Of a stretch of 64,000 nucleotides of DNA, positions 42,832 through 51,344 are shown one piece after another. The DNA lies in contig JACAET010000039.1 of NCBI GenBank assembly GCA_013388685.1, positions 62,001 through 126,000 on the forward strand, read 5' to 3'. How positions within the stretch are numbered: the stretch's first letter is position 1; every line of letters begins with the position of its first letter. The position numbers and the translations under genes are program-made. The DNA is from Chloroflexota bacterium. Its GTDB lineage: Bacteria > Chloroflexota > Anaerolineae > Anaerolineales > Villigracilaceae. The notes under the pieces are model-generated. The model was not told the origin of the DNA. It did not search any database and saw only the letters and a program-made list of their open reading frames with translations.

Positions 42832-43797
42832 TCAGGGACTCACGAGCACTTTGAGCGCTCCGGGTTCTGCCGCGCGCTTGAACGCCTCCAACGCCTCTCC
42901 CAACGAAAATTCCGAATCGATCAAAACGGTCGGGTCTACCCGTCCGGATTCCATCAGGCGCAAAGCCGGCTCGAACGGACCGCAGCGCGAGCCGACGACG
43001 ACGACCTCGTCCACCACAATGGACGAGAAATTGACGTTCATTTCGCCCTTGTAGGTGGATTTCAACACCAACGTTCCGCGCGGACGGATCGCCCGCCGCG
43101 CCAGCATGAAACCGTCCGGCGAGCCGGTCGCCTCGATCACGATATCCCACCGCCAGGGCTGTATCTCCTCCTCCGAGATGAGCCGGATGCCGCGTCCCTT
43201 CAAGAGATCCTGCTGACGTTTGTGCCGGGCAACGACGTGCAGATCACAGCCGGTCAGCGCAAGAGTCTGGGCGATGAGTTGACCGAGCCGCCCCGCGCCG
43301 ACCAGAAGAACGCGGTCGGCGGGCTTGACCTGCACCTGCTGTTGAATCTCCAACGCGGCGGCGAGGGGTTCGGTGAAGACCGCCATTTCGTCCGGCACCG
43401 AAGCGGGCACGCGGTGTAAATTGGCGATGGGCAGTGCCGTGAATTCGGCAAACACACCGTCGCGGTTCACAATTCCCAAAACCGTTCGGCTCTCGCAGTG
43501 GGTGGGACGTCCATTCAGGCATTGTTCGCACTCGTTACACACCGCATTGATTTCCCCGACGACGCGGTCGCCCACTCTCACGCCCCGCTCCTCTGCCGGA
43601 GGCAGAGGGGAAGAGATGACTTCGCCGACGAACTCATGCCCCAGAATACCCGTATAGGGATAATACCCCTTGACCAGTTCCAGATCGGTACTGCAAATGC
43701 CCGCCTTGCGGATCTTGATGACCGCTTCCTGTTGTTTGCGCGGCGGTGGAACTTCTCGCAGGGCGATTACGTTATTTTCCAGCCAGAGGGCGTTCAT
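42832..43797 (-). CDS. Zinc-dependent medium-chain alcohol/polyol dehydrogenase
   Basis: A 321-residue MDR enzyme. The catalytic zinc ligands are in ICSTDLEL and LGHEFVGEV, the structural-zinc lobe is CNECEQCLNGRPTHC, and the NAD(P) fold shows LLVGAGRLGQLIAQ. AAAGGTGAG lies upstream of the ATG. It is a little shorter than typical alcohol dehydrogenases (about 340). The gene is divergent from the C39 peptidase gene with only 54 bp between. The substrate is unknown. Confidence 0.9.
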   Translation of the reverse strand: MNALWLENNVIALREVPPPRKQQEAVIKIRKAGICSTDLELVKGYYPYTGILGHEFVGEVISSPLPPAEERGVRVGDRVVGEINAVCNECEQCLNGRPTHCESRTVLGIVNRDGVFAEFTALPIANLHRVPASVPDEMAVFTEPLAAALEIQQQVQVKPADRVLLVGAGRLGQLIAQTLALTGCDLHVVARHKRQQDLLKGRGIRLISEEEIQPWRWDIVIEATGSPDGFMLARRAIRPRGTLVLKSTYKGEMNVNFSSIVVDEVVVVGSRCGPFEPALRLMESGRVDPTVLIDSEFSLGEALEAFKRAAEPGALKVLVSP

Positions 43798-43838
43798 GTC
43801 ATCTCACCTTTATCTAATCTCGGAGTTACGTAAGCAAG

Positions 43839-43844
43839 TATAAT
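43839..43844 (+). promoter_or_regulatory. TATAAT box seven bases before an ATG
   Basis: TATAAT is followed by CCTTCGC and the ATG at 43852. The arrangement repeats that at 18825 and suggests a leaderless message. No -35 box was seen. Confidence 0.5.
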
Positions 43845-43851
43845 CCTTCGC

Positions 43852-45189
43852 ATGAAAAAACGTTTTAATCGTAAATGGCTCATCCCCCTTGCCCTTGCCT
43901 TGGGCGTTGTTTTCCTTTTTTTGCCGCCGGTCTATTCGCGCGTCCTGCCGCGCCTCGAAGCGCTGCAGTCCGACCTCAAATATTGGATCAACCCGCCCGA
44001 GGAGGCGGTCTTTCAACCCTCCGGTCAAGCCGCCACCGAAACGACCAGCGGGACTACTCCGACTCAGACGTCTGCTCCCACCCCCACAAAGACCCCGCAC
44101 CCCACAACCGGTCCAACACTGACGCCAACGATCACCTCCACGCCTTTGCCTGCCTCGGTCATCCTGAAGGGAATCCGCTATGAGGACCAGAAAAACCGCT
44201 GGAACTATTGCGGTCCCGCCAACCTGAGCATGGCGTTGAATTACGTCGGCTGGAAGGGAAACCGCGATGTGGTTGCCAAAGCCATCAAACCCGGCGTGCA
44301 GGATCCCAAACTGGATTTCATCCAGCAGGGACGAAGCGACGTCAACGTGATGCCGTATGAAATGGTGGATTTCGTCAACGACGAAACGGACTATCGCGCC
44401 TTGTCCCGTCTCGGCGGCGATATCGAACTGGCAAAACGATTGCTCGCGGCGAATTTTCCCTTCATTGCAGAAAAGGGCTATTACGAGAAGGACTACACCG
44501 GCAAGGTGGCATGGCTCGGTCACTACCAGTTCGTCACCGGTTACGACGATGCGCGCGGCGAACTGATCGTGCAGGATACCTGGAACGACGGTCCCAACTT
44601 TCGCATCAAATACGAGGACTTTATGGCGGAGGAAGCCTGGCTGTCCTTCGACAACCTGTTTATTGTGGTCTACAAACCCGAACGCGAAGCGGAACTGATC
44701 GAGGCGCTCGGTCCGCATGCCGATCCGCAGTGGGCGGCGCGGTATGCGCTTGACATGGCGGAGGAAAAGATTCGAACCACCACCGGCATGGCACAGTTCT
44801 TTGCCTGGTATGCCAAGGGGACAAGCCATGTCGAATTGTGGGAATATGTGGACGCCGCCGCCGCCTTCGATCAGGCGTTTACCATCTACAACGCTCTTGG
44901 CAAAGAGGATGTCCAGCGCCCGTATCGGATGATGTGGTATCAGACCGGTCCTTACAAGGCGTATTTCTACTCCGGACGATACCTGGATGTCATCAACCTT
45001 GCGGATGTGACTCTGACCGAAACCATCGCCAAGCCCACCATCGAAGAGAGCATTTACTGGCGCGGGCGCGCCCGTTACATGATCGGTGACACCTCCGGCG
45101 CCATCGCAGATTTTCGCGAAGCGTTGCGGCTGCATCCCAATTGGGGTCCGGCGGTGCAGGCGCTTCAAGACCTCGGCGTTCAACCCTGA
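43852..45189 (+). CDS. Secreted C39-family (papain-like) peptidase with TPR tail
   Basis: A 445-residue protein with an N-terminal signal-anchor (WLIPLALALGVVFLFLPP), a Thr/Pro-rich linker (residues ~60-100), a peptidase-C39-like domain and TPR-like helices at the end (residues ~300-445, such as AIADFREALRLHPNWGPA). The catalytic Cys is in NYCGPANLSMAL and the His in WLGHYQFVTGYDD, with Asp in IVQDTWND. Such proteins are frequent in Anaerolineae; the target is unknown. Confidence 0.85.
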   Translation: MKKRFNRKWLIPLALALGVVFLFLPPVYSRVLPRLEALQSDLKYWINPPEEAVFQPSGQAATETTSGTTPTQTSAPTPTKTPHPTTGPTLTPTITSTPLPASVILKGIRYEDQKNRWNYCGPANLSMALNYVGWKGNRDVVAKAIKPGVQDPKLDFIQQGRSDVNVMPYEMVDFVNDETDYRALSRLGGDIELAKRLLAANFPFIAEKGYYEKDYTGKVAWLGHYQFVTGYDDARGELIVQDTWNDGPNFRIKYEDFMAEEAWLSFDNLFIVVYKPEREAELIEALGPHADPQWAARYALDMAEEKIRTTTGMAQFFAWYAKGTSHVELWEYVDAAAAFDQAFTIYNALGKEDVQRPYRMMWYQTGPYKAYFYSGRYLDVINLADVTLTETIAKPTIEESIYWRGRARYMIGDTSGAIADFREALRLHPNWGPAVQALQDLGVQP

Positions 45190-45324
45190 CGCCGAGGCGG
45201 GGCTGGCAGGTTCGAGGTTTCTGCGGGCGCGCATTGCCGTCGCAGACGGGTGATTGCCCGGTTTCGAAGCGTACAAAAAGGTTCATCCATCGTCGTGTTT
45301 TTACGCGGTTCAGGAGGTCCTCCC

Positions 45325-45708
45325 ATGGGTCCCGCACACATGTCCAAAGTCGAATCCGCACTGCGCGTCGTCCTTGAGTTCAACGACGCCTTCAACCGTC
45401 ACGACGTTGCAGGGATGATGCAATGGATGACCGACGATTGCATCTTCGAGAATACCTATCCCGCTCCCGACGGTACCGTGTACGCGGGCAGGGAGGCGGT
45501 GACGCGCTTTTGGCAGGATTTTTTCCGCGAATCGCCCAGCGCCCGCATCGAGATCGAGGAGATCTTCGGTCTTGGCAACCGCTGTATCATGCGCTGGAAA
45601 TATACCTGGGTGGACGCGGCGGGAAAAGAGGGACACGTCCGCGGCGTGGACATCTTCCAGGTGAGGGATGGGCTGATCTCGGAAAAACTATCCTACGTGA
45701 AGGGATAG
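45325..45708 (+). CDS. SnoaL/NTF2-like protein
   Basis: A 127-residue cone-shaped NTF2-fold protein. LRVVLEFNDAFNRHDVAGMMQWMTDDCIFEN and GREAVTRFWQDFF are typical of SnoaL-like proteins, and RGVDIFQVRDGLISEKLSYVKG of their end. The start at 45325 was chosen for AGGAGG eight bases upstream. A catalytic role is not evident. It is followed closely by the DUF1295 gene. Confidence 0.8.
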   Translation: MGPAHMSKVESALRVVLEFNDAFNRHDVAGMMQWMTDDCIFENTYPAPDGTVYAGREAVTRFWQDFFRESPSARIEIEEIFGLGNRCIMRWKYTWVDAAGKEGHVRGVDIFQVRDGLISEKLSYVKG

Positions 45709-45728
45709 AACACCACAGGGATGAAATC

Positions 45729-46595
45729 ATGAACAAAGCCGACTACACCGCGCTCATTGCCTTGCCCATCGTTGTTGGGCTTGGCGTTCTCGTCGCCTGG
45801 GCGGGAAGCCGGAACGGGATCGAATTCGCCGGCATTCCCCTGTTTGCGTTATCGGTCGGGATGGCGTTTCTCATCCAATGGCTGGCGTTCATCCCCGCCT
45901 ATCTGAAGCGGACCGAAAAATTCTTCGACCTGACGGGCTGTCTGACGTATATCGGCGTGACCGTCTTTGCATGGGCGGCTGGTGGAAAGAACGATCCGCG
46001 CACATGGATTCTGGTGGCGTTGGTGATTGTGTGGGCGGTCAGGTTGGGGACGTTTCTCTTTCACAGAATACGCAAGGCAGGCAGGGACGACCGGTTCGAC
46101 GAGATCAAACCGTCGTTCATCCGCTTCCTCAACGCCTGGACCCTCCAGGGGTTGTGGGTGACGTTCACCGCCTCCGCCGCGCTGATCCCCATCACCTCCT
46201 CCAGCCGCAGGGAGCTGGATGCCTTTGCCGTAGTCGGTCTGCTGGTCTGGGTCTTCGGCTTTGCCTTCGAAGTGATCGCGGATCACCAAAAGAGCCGCTT
46301 CAACACAGACCCCGCGAACAAGGGCAAATTTATCCGCACCGGCTTGTGGGCAAAGTCCCGCCACCCAAATTATTTCGGCGAGATCGTATTGTGGCTCGGG
46401 GTGGCGATCATCGCCATACCTGTATTGCAGGGCTGGCAATGGATCGCCATGCTCTCGCCGGTTTTTGTCGCCGCGCTCCTCACGCGCCTCAGCGGCATTC
46501 CCATGCTCGAAGCCAAAGCCGACCAAAAATGGGGCGGACAACCGGATTACGAAGAATACAAGAGACGCACGCCTGTGTTGATCCCCCGCTTCTAA
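45729..46595 (+). CDS. DUF1295 / steroid 5-alpha-reductase-like membrane protein
   Basis: A 288-residue protein with about seven membrane helices. The C-terminal signature GLWAKSRHPNYFGEIVLWLG and KADQKWGGQPDYEEYKRRTP are those of the DUF1295 family, which is related to steroid reductases and methyltransferases of the same fold. The start lies 20 bases after the SnoaL stop, so they are likely co-transcribed. A longer frame through the upstream gene is an artefact. Confidence 0.88.
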   Translation: MNKADYTALIALPIVVGLGVLVAWAGSRNGIEFAGIPLFALSVGMAFLIQWLAFIPAYLKRTEKFFDLTGCLTYIGVTVFAWAAGGKNDPRTWILVALVIVWAVRLGTFLFHRIRKAGRDDRFDEIKPSFIRFLNAWTLQGLWVTFTASAALIPITSSSRRELDAFAVVGLLVWVFGFAFEVIADHQKSRFNTDPANKGKFIRTGLWAKSRHPNYFGEIVLWLGVAIIAIPVLQGWQWIAMLSPVFVAALLTRLSGIPMLEAKADQKWGGQPDYEEYKRRTPVLIPRF

Positions 46596-46599
46596 ATTT

Positions 46600-47454
46600 C
46601 TATTCCTTCTCGCCGCTCACTTTCATCCACGCCTTCTTCATCACCTCGGCATCCGCCTCCATGATCGGGCTTTCGCACAGAATGCGCCCCGCACAGCCGT
46701 ACTCGTGCAGCACCTCGAACAGCAGGTTGATCTTCAGGTCGGATTCTCCCAACGCCAGATGATTCTTCTCGCCCTTGGGACCGTACTCGATTCCCGACAG
46801 ATGGATGTGCAGACTCTTCAACGCCTCTTTCCCCAACGCGGCTTGATACGCTTCGAGCATCTGACTCCACTCCCTTACCGAGTTCATCGTCCCATCGCCA
46901 GGACGCGCATGCAGATGGGCGAAATCCAGGCAGGGCAACACGCCGTCCATCGCCATGCTCATCTCAAGCGTATCCTCCAGCGACCCCAGCATCGCCGACT
47001 TGCCCATTGTCTCCGGGCGCAGTGTCACCGGGTTCTTCGCCTTGCGCAATTCCTTCACGCAATCCTTCAAGCGGGGGATCGCCACTTTCAACACCTCTGC
47101 AGGCGGACGTTCGAAATACGAACCGGGATGAAAGACGATGTCCGTCGCGCCGGCGAGATTCCCGTAATGCGCCGCGTCCATCAGCCGTTTGCGCGACTTG
47201 GGCCACTCATCTTCATTCGCATTCAAATTAATAAAGTACGGCGCATGTACGCTCAACGACACTCCCTGTTCCGCCGCCTTCGCTTTGATCGCCGCGCACG
47301 TGGCTTCCGTTACGCGCACCGACTGCACCCAGCCCAACTCCAGCGTCGTCAACCCGGTGGACTTGCTGAACTCGATTGCGCCGACAGACCCGCCCGGTTT
47401 CTTAGGCGTGCCAAGCGGGGAACCCACCGTGCCGAATTGAAACGATAAAGCCAT
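46600..47454 (-). CDS. Endonuclease IV-like (AP endonuclease 2 family) TIM-barrel protein
   Basis: A 284-residue protein whose metal motifs match endonuclease IV in order: SVHAPYFINLN, IVFHPGSYFE, LRPETMGK, CLDFAHLHARPGD, HIHLSGIEYGPKGEKNH and ILCESP. These supply the zinc-binding His, Glu and Asp. In the usual ENTAGQG block the sequence is RPETMGK, so some divergence is present. It would cut DNA at abasic sites; a sugar isomerase of the same fold is the alternative. Start at 47454 gives a family-length protein. Confidence 0.82.
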   Translation of the reverse strand: MALSFQFGTVGSPLGTPKKPGGSVGAIEFSKSTGLTTLELGWVQSVRVTEATCAAIKAKAAEQGVSLSVHAPYFINLNANEDEWPKSRKRLMDAAHYGNLAGATDIVFHPGSYFERPPAEVLKVAIPRLKDCVKELRKAKNPVTLRPETMGKSAMLGSLEDTLEMSMAMDGVLPCLDFAHLHARPGDGTMNSVREWSQMLEAYQAALGKEALKSLHIHLSGIEYGPKGEKNHLALGESDLKINLLFEVLHEYGCAGRILCESPIMEADAEVMKKAWMKVSGEKE

Positions 47455-47474
47455 GCTCTCTCTCCTTGTAAGTC

Positions 47475-48044
47475 CTATTCGTGGAATTCCTCCACCTGAT
47501 AGACGAACACCTCCGGGTGTTTCGTGCGCCACAGATCGCCGCGCGCTCCCATTTTATAACAAAGATTGTCGAGAAATTCGGACGGATCGGGAATCTTCTC
47601 CCACACCTGTGGCAGGAAGGTCGCGCGGTGGAAACCGTCCCGCAGGATGACGCCGTCCACGTGCGGACGCAACTTCGTCAGCAGGTCGTTCGCATCCTTG
47701 TATTCCAGCGGAATGGGAGGCGTCAGCCGCGAGATCTCGATTTGAATCCCGCTTAATTCCTCCTCCCTCACCGGAGGGAAGCGCGGGTCTTCGAGCGCCG
47801 CGGCGACGGCGTGTTCGCGCACATCTTCGGCAAGCGGTTGACGCGCCTCCAGCGCGCCGATACAGCCGCGCAATTGGCCGCGCATGGTCAAGGTCACGAA
47901 CGAGGCGCCCGGCGCGCGCAAGCTGGGCGTCAGGGCGCCCATCTTGAGGGGCGGCAGTTTTTCCCCTCTCACTGCGCATTCCATTGCCTCACGCGCCATG
48001 CGGAGCAGCGTCCTTTGCTCTTCGAGAGTCAGTTTTTCTTTCAT
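47475..48044 (-). CDS. AMMECR1-domain protein
   Basis: A 189-residue protein with the family hallmark LRGCIGALEARQPL and ALEDPRFPPVREEELSGIQIEISRL. Bacterial members form the A part of the AmmeMemoRadiSam system, whose Memo and radical-SAM parts are not seen here. The start at 48044 follows the usual N-terminus. It may share a transcript with the endonuclease gene 20 bases downstream. Confidence 0.88.
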   Translation of the reverse strand: MKEKLTLEEQRTLLRMAREAMECAVRGEKLPPLKMGALTPSLRAPGASFVTLTMRGQLRGCIGALEARQPLAEDVREHAVAAALEDPRFPPVREEELSGIQIEISRLTPPIPLEYKDANDLLTKLRPHVDGVILRDGFHRATFLPQVWEKIPDPSEFLDNLCYKMGARGDLWRTKHPEVFVYQVEEFHE

Positions 48045-48191
48045 GGTCGATTCCCTCCACCAGAATACTGTATCCGTGCAGAGTTTCGAACTCACGGAAT
48101 TTTCTGTTCCGTTTTCTCGGCGTTTCAGTGTCTCCGTGGCAAGAACGGTCTTACCGTTTTGTTGATCCTCGAAGGATCTTCGCGGGGAGGA

Positions 48192-48677
48192 TTACTTGGT
48201 CAGTTTCCAGAACACTCTATTATGATACACCAGGGGGTTGCCTTCGCCCTCCCCGCGCGCCGCAAGCACCTCCGCCACAAAGAGCGTGTTCTCGCCGACC
48301 GGGATCGCCTTTGCCACGCGGCAATTGAGAAACGCCATGCCGCCCTTGATCAGCGGCGCCTCGATGAGCATTTTTTCGGTCTCCACGCCTTCAAAGCGGT
48401 CTGCGATGCCGGGAATCTTCCCCGCAAAACGGTCGGACAAATGCCCCTGGTCTACGGAGAGAACCGTGAGCGCAAACTCGCCGGATTTTTCGACGAGCTC
48501 ATGGGTGTGGGTGAATTGCCTCAAGGCAACGGAAATCAAAGGCGGTTCCAGCGAAACGGACGTGAACGAGTTTACGGTCATGCCGTAGCGCTGTCCTTCA
48601 TGCACTGCCGTGACGATTGCTACGCCGGTCGTCCAGGCGCGCATGGCGCGGCGGAGTTGTTCGGGGTTGAGGGTCAT
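48192..48677 (-). CDS. Flavin reductase-like FMN-binding split-barrel protein
   Basis: A 161-residue protein. RRAMRAWTTGVAIVTA, YGMTVNSFTSVSLEPPLISVAL and DRFAGKIPGI are typical of the flavin reductase (DIM6/NTAB) family that reduces FMN or supplies an oxygenase. It is monocistronic; the oxygenase partner is not apparent. Confidence 0.9.
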   Translation of the reverse strand: MTLNPEQLRRAMRAWTTGVAIVTAVHEGQRYGMTVNSFTSVSLEPPLISVALRQFTHTHELVEKSGEFALTVLSVDQGHLSDRFAGKIPGIADRFEGVETEKMLIEAPLIKGGMAFLNCRVAKAIPVGENTLFVAEVLAARGEGEGNPLVYHNRVFWKLTK

Positions 48678-48833
48678 GCGGTCTCCAATGGATTTTCATG
48701 ATACTGGCGAGGTAGGGGGGGAGTCAAGTCAATTATGTTTCACTGAACTACCTGCGGCCCACCATTCATAGGATGAAGTTCATCCACGAATTTTTACAGG
48801 GCAAAATCGGGTGAATTTTTGTGGAAATTACTC

Positions 48834-48862
48834 TTGCCTCCCGCCCGTTTCAAAGGTACCAT
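48834..48862 (+). promoter_or_regulatory. Promoter of the cell-wall enzyme cluster
   Basis: TTGCCT (48834-48839) and TACCAT (48857-48862) are 17 bases apart, 14 bases before the amidase ATG. The 199-bp spacer 48678-48876 holds nothing else recognisable. Confidence 0.5.
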
Positions 48863-48876
48863 CATGGGAAAGGAAC

Positions 48877-49674
48877 ATGGAAACCTCGTCATCCCACCCT
48901 CCGCGTGATGCGAAACCGCGCAGAAGTTCCGTGCGCGCCCTGCAATCCACGATCGGCGTTGCCGTCCTGCTGGCGACCCTGTTCACCGCCCTGCCTTCGC
49001 GCGGGCTGGTCTCCGGCGATTTTTACGACCGCCTGAGCATCATCCTCACTCCCCGTCTCGTGGACGGCGCTCCGCTCGTCTCACAGCCGCAGATCCGCAT
49101 CGGGATCGTTTCGGGTCACGCCGGGAACGACTCCGGCGCGGTCTGCGTGGACGGAAACGGGCAGGTCACCCTCACAGAGGCGGACGTGAATCTCAAGATT
49201 GCCGCCATCGTCCAGCAGAAATTAACCGAAGCGGGCTTCCAGGTGGACCTGCTGCGGGAATTCGATTCTCGCCTGAACGGTTATCGCGCTCTTGCCATCG
49301 TGTCCATCCACAACGACTCCTGCGAATACATCAACGACCAGGCGACCGGCTTCAAGGTTGCCGCGGCGCTCAACACCACCGACCCGAACCGCGCCAACCG
49401 GCTCACCGCCTGCCTCGTGGACCGCTACCACCGCGCTACAAACCTCACCTTCCATGCCGGCAGCATCACCGGCGATATGCGCGAATACCACGCCTTCCGA
49501 GAAATAGACCCCAGCACCATTGCCGCCATTATCGAGACCGGCTTCCTCAACCTCGACCGTGAGATCCTCACCAAACGCACCGACCTCGTCGCAGCGGGCA
49601 TCGTGGACGGCATCTTGTGTTTCGCCAACAACGAAAACATCGAACCGACAACCATTCCCGGGCTGACTCCATGA
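48877..49674 (+). CDS. N-acetylmuramoyl-L-alanine amidase (Amidase_3)
   Basis: A 265-residue protein with an N-terminal signal-anchor (residues ~25-45) and a zinc amidase domain. Zinc ligands are His in IVSGHAGNDSGAVC, Glu in EADVNLKIA and His in VSIHNDSC; the catalytic Glu is in AIIETGFLNLDRE. It would cleave peptides from wall glycan strands. AAAGGAAC is upstream. It overlaps the first L,D-transpeptidase by 4 bases, so wall cutting and cross-linking enzymes are co-expressed. Confidence 0.88.
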   Translation: METSSSHPPRDAKPRRSSVRALQSTIGVAVLLATLFTALPSRGLVSGDFYDRLSIILTPRLVDGAPLVSQPQIRIGIVSGHAGNDSGAVCVDGNGQVTLTEADVNLKIAAIVQQKLTEAGFQVDLLREFDSRLNGYRALAIVSIHNDSCEYINDQATGFKVAAALNTTDPNRANRLTACLVDRYHRATNLTFHAGSITGDMREYHAFREIDPSTIAAIIETGFLNLDREILTKRTDLVAAGIVDGILCFANNENIEPTTIPGLTP

Positions 49675-50441
49675 AACCCGTCTTTGCAAACAGACGCGTC
49701 CGCCTCGTTCTCCTCCTCGTCCCGGCTTTGGGAGGCGTTCTCTTTGCCGCGTTCCGGTTCATGGTCCCGGTGGTGAACGCATATTTGGTCCCGCCTCCTG
49801 CCGCGCAGGACTATCTGTGGTCGTATGTCGAAATTCCCAAACCGGCGTACGCGCCCGCTTCCATCATCTTCCCGGCTGGAACGACGATGGAAGCGCCAAC
49901 GTCCGTTATTGTAGAACCACAACCTCCCATTCCGGCAGATACGGTCACCCCCCTGCCGACAGTCACTGAAACGCCGGCGTTGCTATCCATGGAGGTCCTT
50001 GCGGATACACCCACGCCGGAATATACCGCGCCAAAACCCGTTTATGCCGGATCGTCCTACGGCGGCTCGAAGTACATCCTCGTGGACATCTCCGAACAGC
50101 ATATGTACGTCTACGAAGGGGACACCTTGATTTATAGTTTCGTCGCCTCCACGGGCATGAACAACGCCACGCGGGTCGGATTATTCGCCGTGCAGAGCAA
50201 GATCCCCAACGCCTACGGTTCCACCTGGAACATCTGGATGCCCAACTGGCTCGGCATTTACTGGTCGGGCGGACTGGAAAACGGCATCCATGCCCTGCCC
50301 ATCCTCTCCAACGGCGCAACGCTGTGGGAGGGCTATCTCGGCAGACCCGTGTCCTATGGCTGTGTGGTGTTGGGAACGTACGAGTCCCGCTTGTTGTATG
50401 ATTGGGCTGAGATCGGCACGCCTGTGGAAATCCGCTGGTAA
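49671..50441 (+). CDS. L,D-transpeptidase (YkuD), copy 1, with SYGC active-site variant
   Basis: A 256-residue protein with N-terminal signal-anchor, a Pro/Thr-rich stalk (residues ~55-125) and a YkuD domain (KYILVDISEQHMYVYEGDTLIYSF). The active site reads GIHALP for the His block and PVSYGCVVL for the Cys block, where the family has S-H-G-C. The His-to-Tyr change leaves the nucleophile Cys. Its ATGA overlap couples it to the amidase. Confidence 0.86.
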   Translation: MKPVFANRRVRLVLLLVPALGGVLFAAFRFMVPVVNAYLVPPPAAQDYLWSYVEIPKPAYAPASIIFPAGTTMEAPTSVIVEPQPPIPADTVTPLPTVTETPALLSMEVLADTPTPEYTAPKPVYAGSSYGGSKYILVDISEQHMYVYEGDTLIYSFVASTGMNNATRVGLFAVQSKIPNAYGSTWNIWMPNWLGIYWSGGLENGIHALPILSNGATLWEGYLGRPVSYGCVVLGTYESRLLYDWAEIGTPVEIRW

Positions 50442-50469
50442 AGCAAAACATTACAGTACAGGTGAACCT

Positions 50470-51288
50470 ATGACGAAACGACGCGCTCGCGAAGCCAACC
50501 CTCGAAAATATCTTTTTCTTGGAGCGACAACCGCCCTGTTATGTATGGCGGTCTTTGGGATTACCGCATGGACGGCTGTCAACCATCCGGCATTTGCCTC
50601 GATGGTGGCAGGCGGCGCCCCCGAACCCCCAGCGGAGATTCTCTGGGCGCAGGTGGAGATCCTCAAACCGCTGCCCGATCCTTTTGGCGCAAATCCATTG
50701 ACCGAAGGCGCGAGCGTTTTGCCCGCCTCCGTCGCGACCCCCGAGCCTCCCGCGCCCACCCAACGCCCAACCGACCTGCCCACTGTGGTTCCCACTGAGA
50801 CCCTCCTCCCCACACCCGAACCGACCGAAACCCCCGCCTCACTGGCGATGGAGATTATCCCCCCCACGCCCACCAGCGCCTACGTCCCGCCGACCTATTC
50901 CCCGCCCCAGCAGGTTTACGCCTCCAGCGGCAACGGCGCCCGCTGGATCGACGTGGATCTGACCAATCAGCGCGTCTACGCCTATGAAGGCGATGTCGTC
51001 GTCAACTCCTTCATCGTGTCCACAGGCACATGGCGCACGCCGACCGTGACGGGAAAGTACAAGGTATATGTCAAATATCGTTCCGCCAACATGTCGGGTC
51101 CCGGCTATTTTCTTCCCGATGTGCCGTACATCATGTATTTCCACAAAGGCTACGGTTTGCACGGCACCTACTGGCACAACAACTTTGGCACGCCCATGAG
51201 TCACGGATGTGTCAACCTGCGCACCTCCGACGCCGAATGGCTGTATAACTGGGCTTCGGTCGGCACTGTGGTCAACGTCCATTATTGA
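50470..51288 (+). CDS. L,D-transpeptidase (YkuD), copy 2
   Basis: A 272-residue protein of the same layout as copy 1: signal-anchor, ~90-residue Pro/Thr-rich stalk, YkuD domain starting RWIDVDLTNQRVYAYEGD. Active-site motif GLHGTYWHNNFGTPMSHGCVNL is canonical. It begins 28 bases after copy 1. Together these probably make 3-3 cross-links or attach proteins to the wall. Confidence 0.91.
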   Translation: MTKRRAREANPRKYLFLGATTALLCMAVFGITAWTAVNHPAFASMVAGGAPEPPAEILWAQVEILKPLPDPFGANPLTEGASVLPASVATPEPPAPTQRPTDLPTVVPTETLLPTPEPTETPASLAMEIIPPTPTSAYVPPTYSPPQQVYASSGNGARWIDVDLTNQRVYAYEGDVVVNSFIVSTGTWRTPTVTGKYKVYVKYRSANMSGPGYFLPDVPYIMYFHKGYGLHGTYWHNNFGTPMSHGCVNLRTSDAEWLYNWASVGTVVNVHY

Positions 51289-51301
51289 CCCTCGAGAGTC
51301 C

Positions 51302-51330
51302 TTTCTCCCTTGGGGAGAGGGCTGGGATGA
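51302..51330. repeat. TCTCCC...GGGAGA palindromic repeat before LDT copy 3
   Basis: TCTCCCTTGGGGAGA followed by GGGCTGGGATGAGGG resembles a palindromic repeat that is very common in bacterial genomes. It separates LDT copies 2 and 3. Confidence 0.5.
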
Positions 51331-51344
51331 GGGCAAGTCACACA

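Noticed and set aside
45423..45728. N-terminal extension of the DUF1295 protein
   Set aside because: It is out-of-frame SnoaL-gene sequence; the ATG at 45729 gives a normal family N-terminus.
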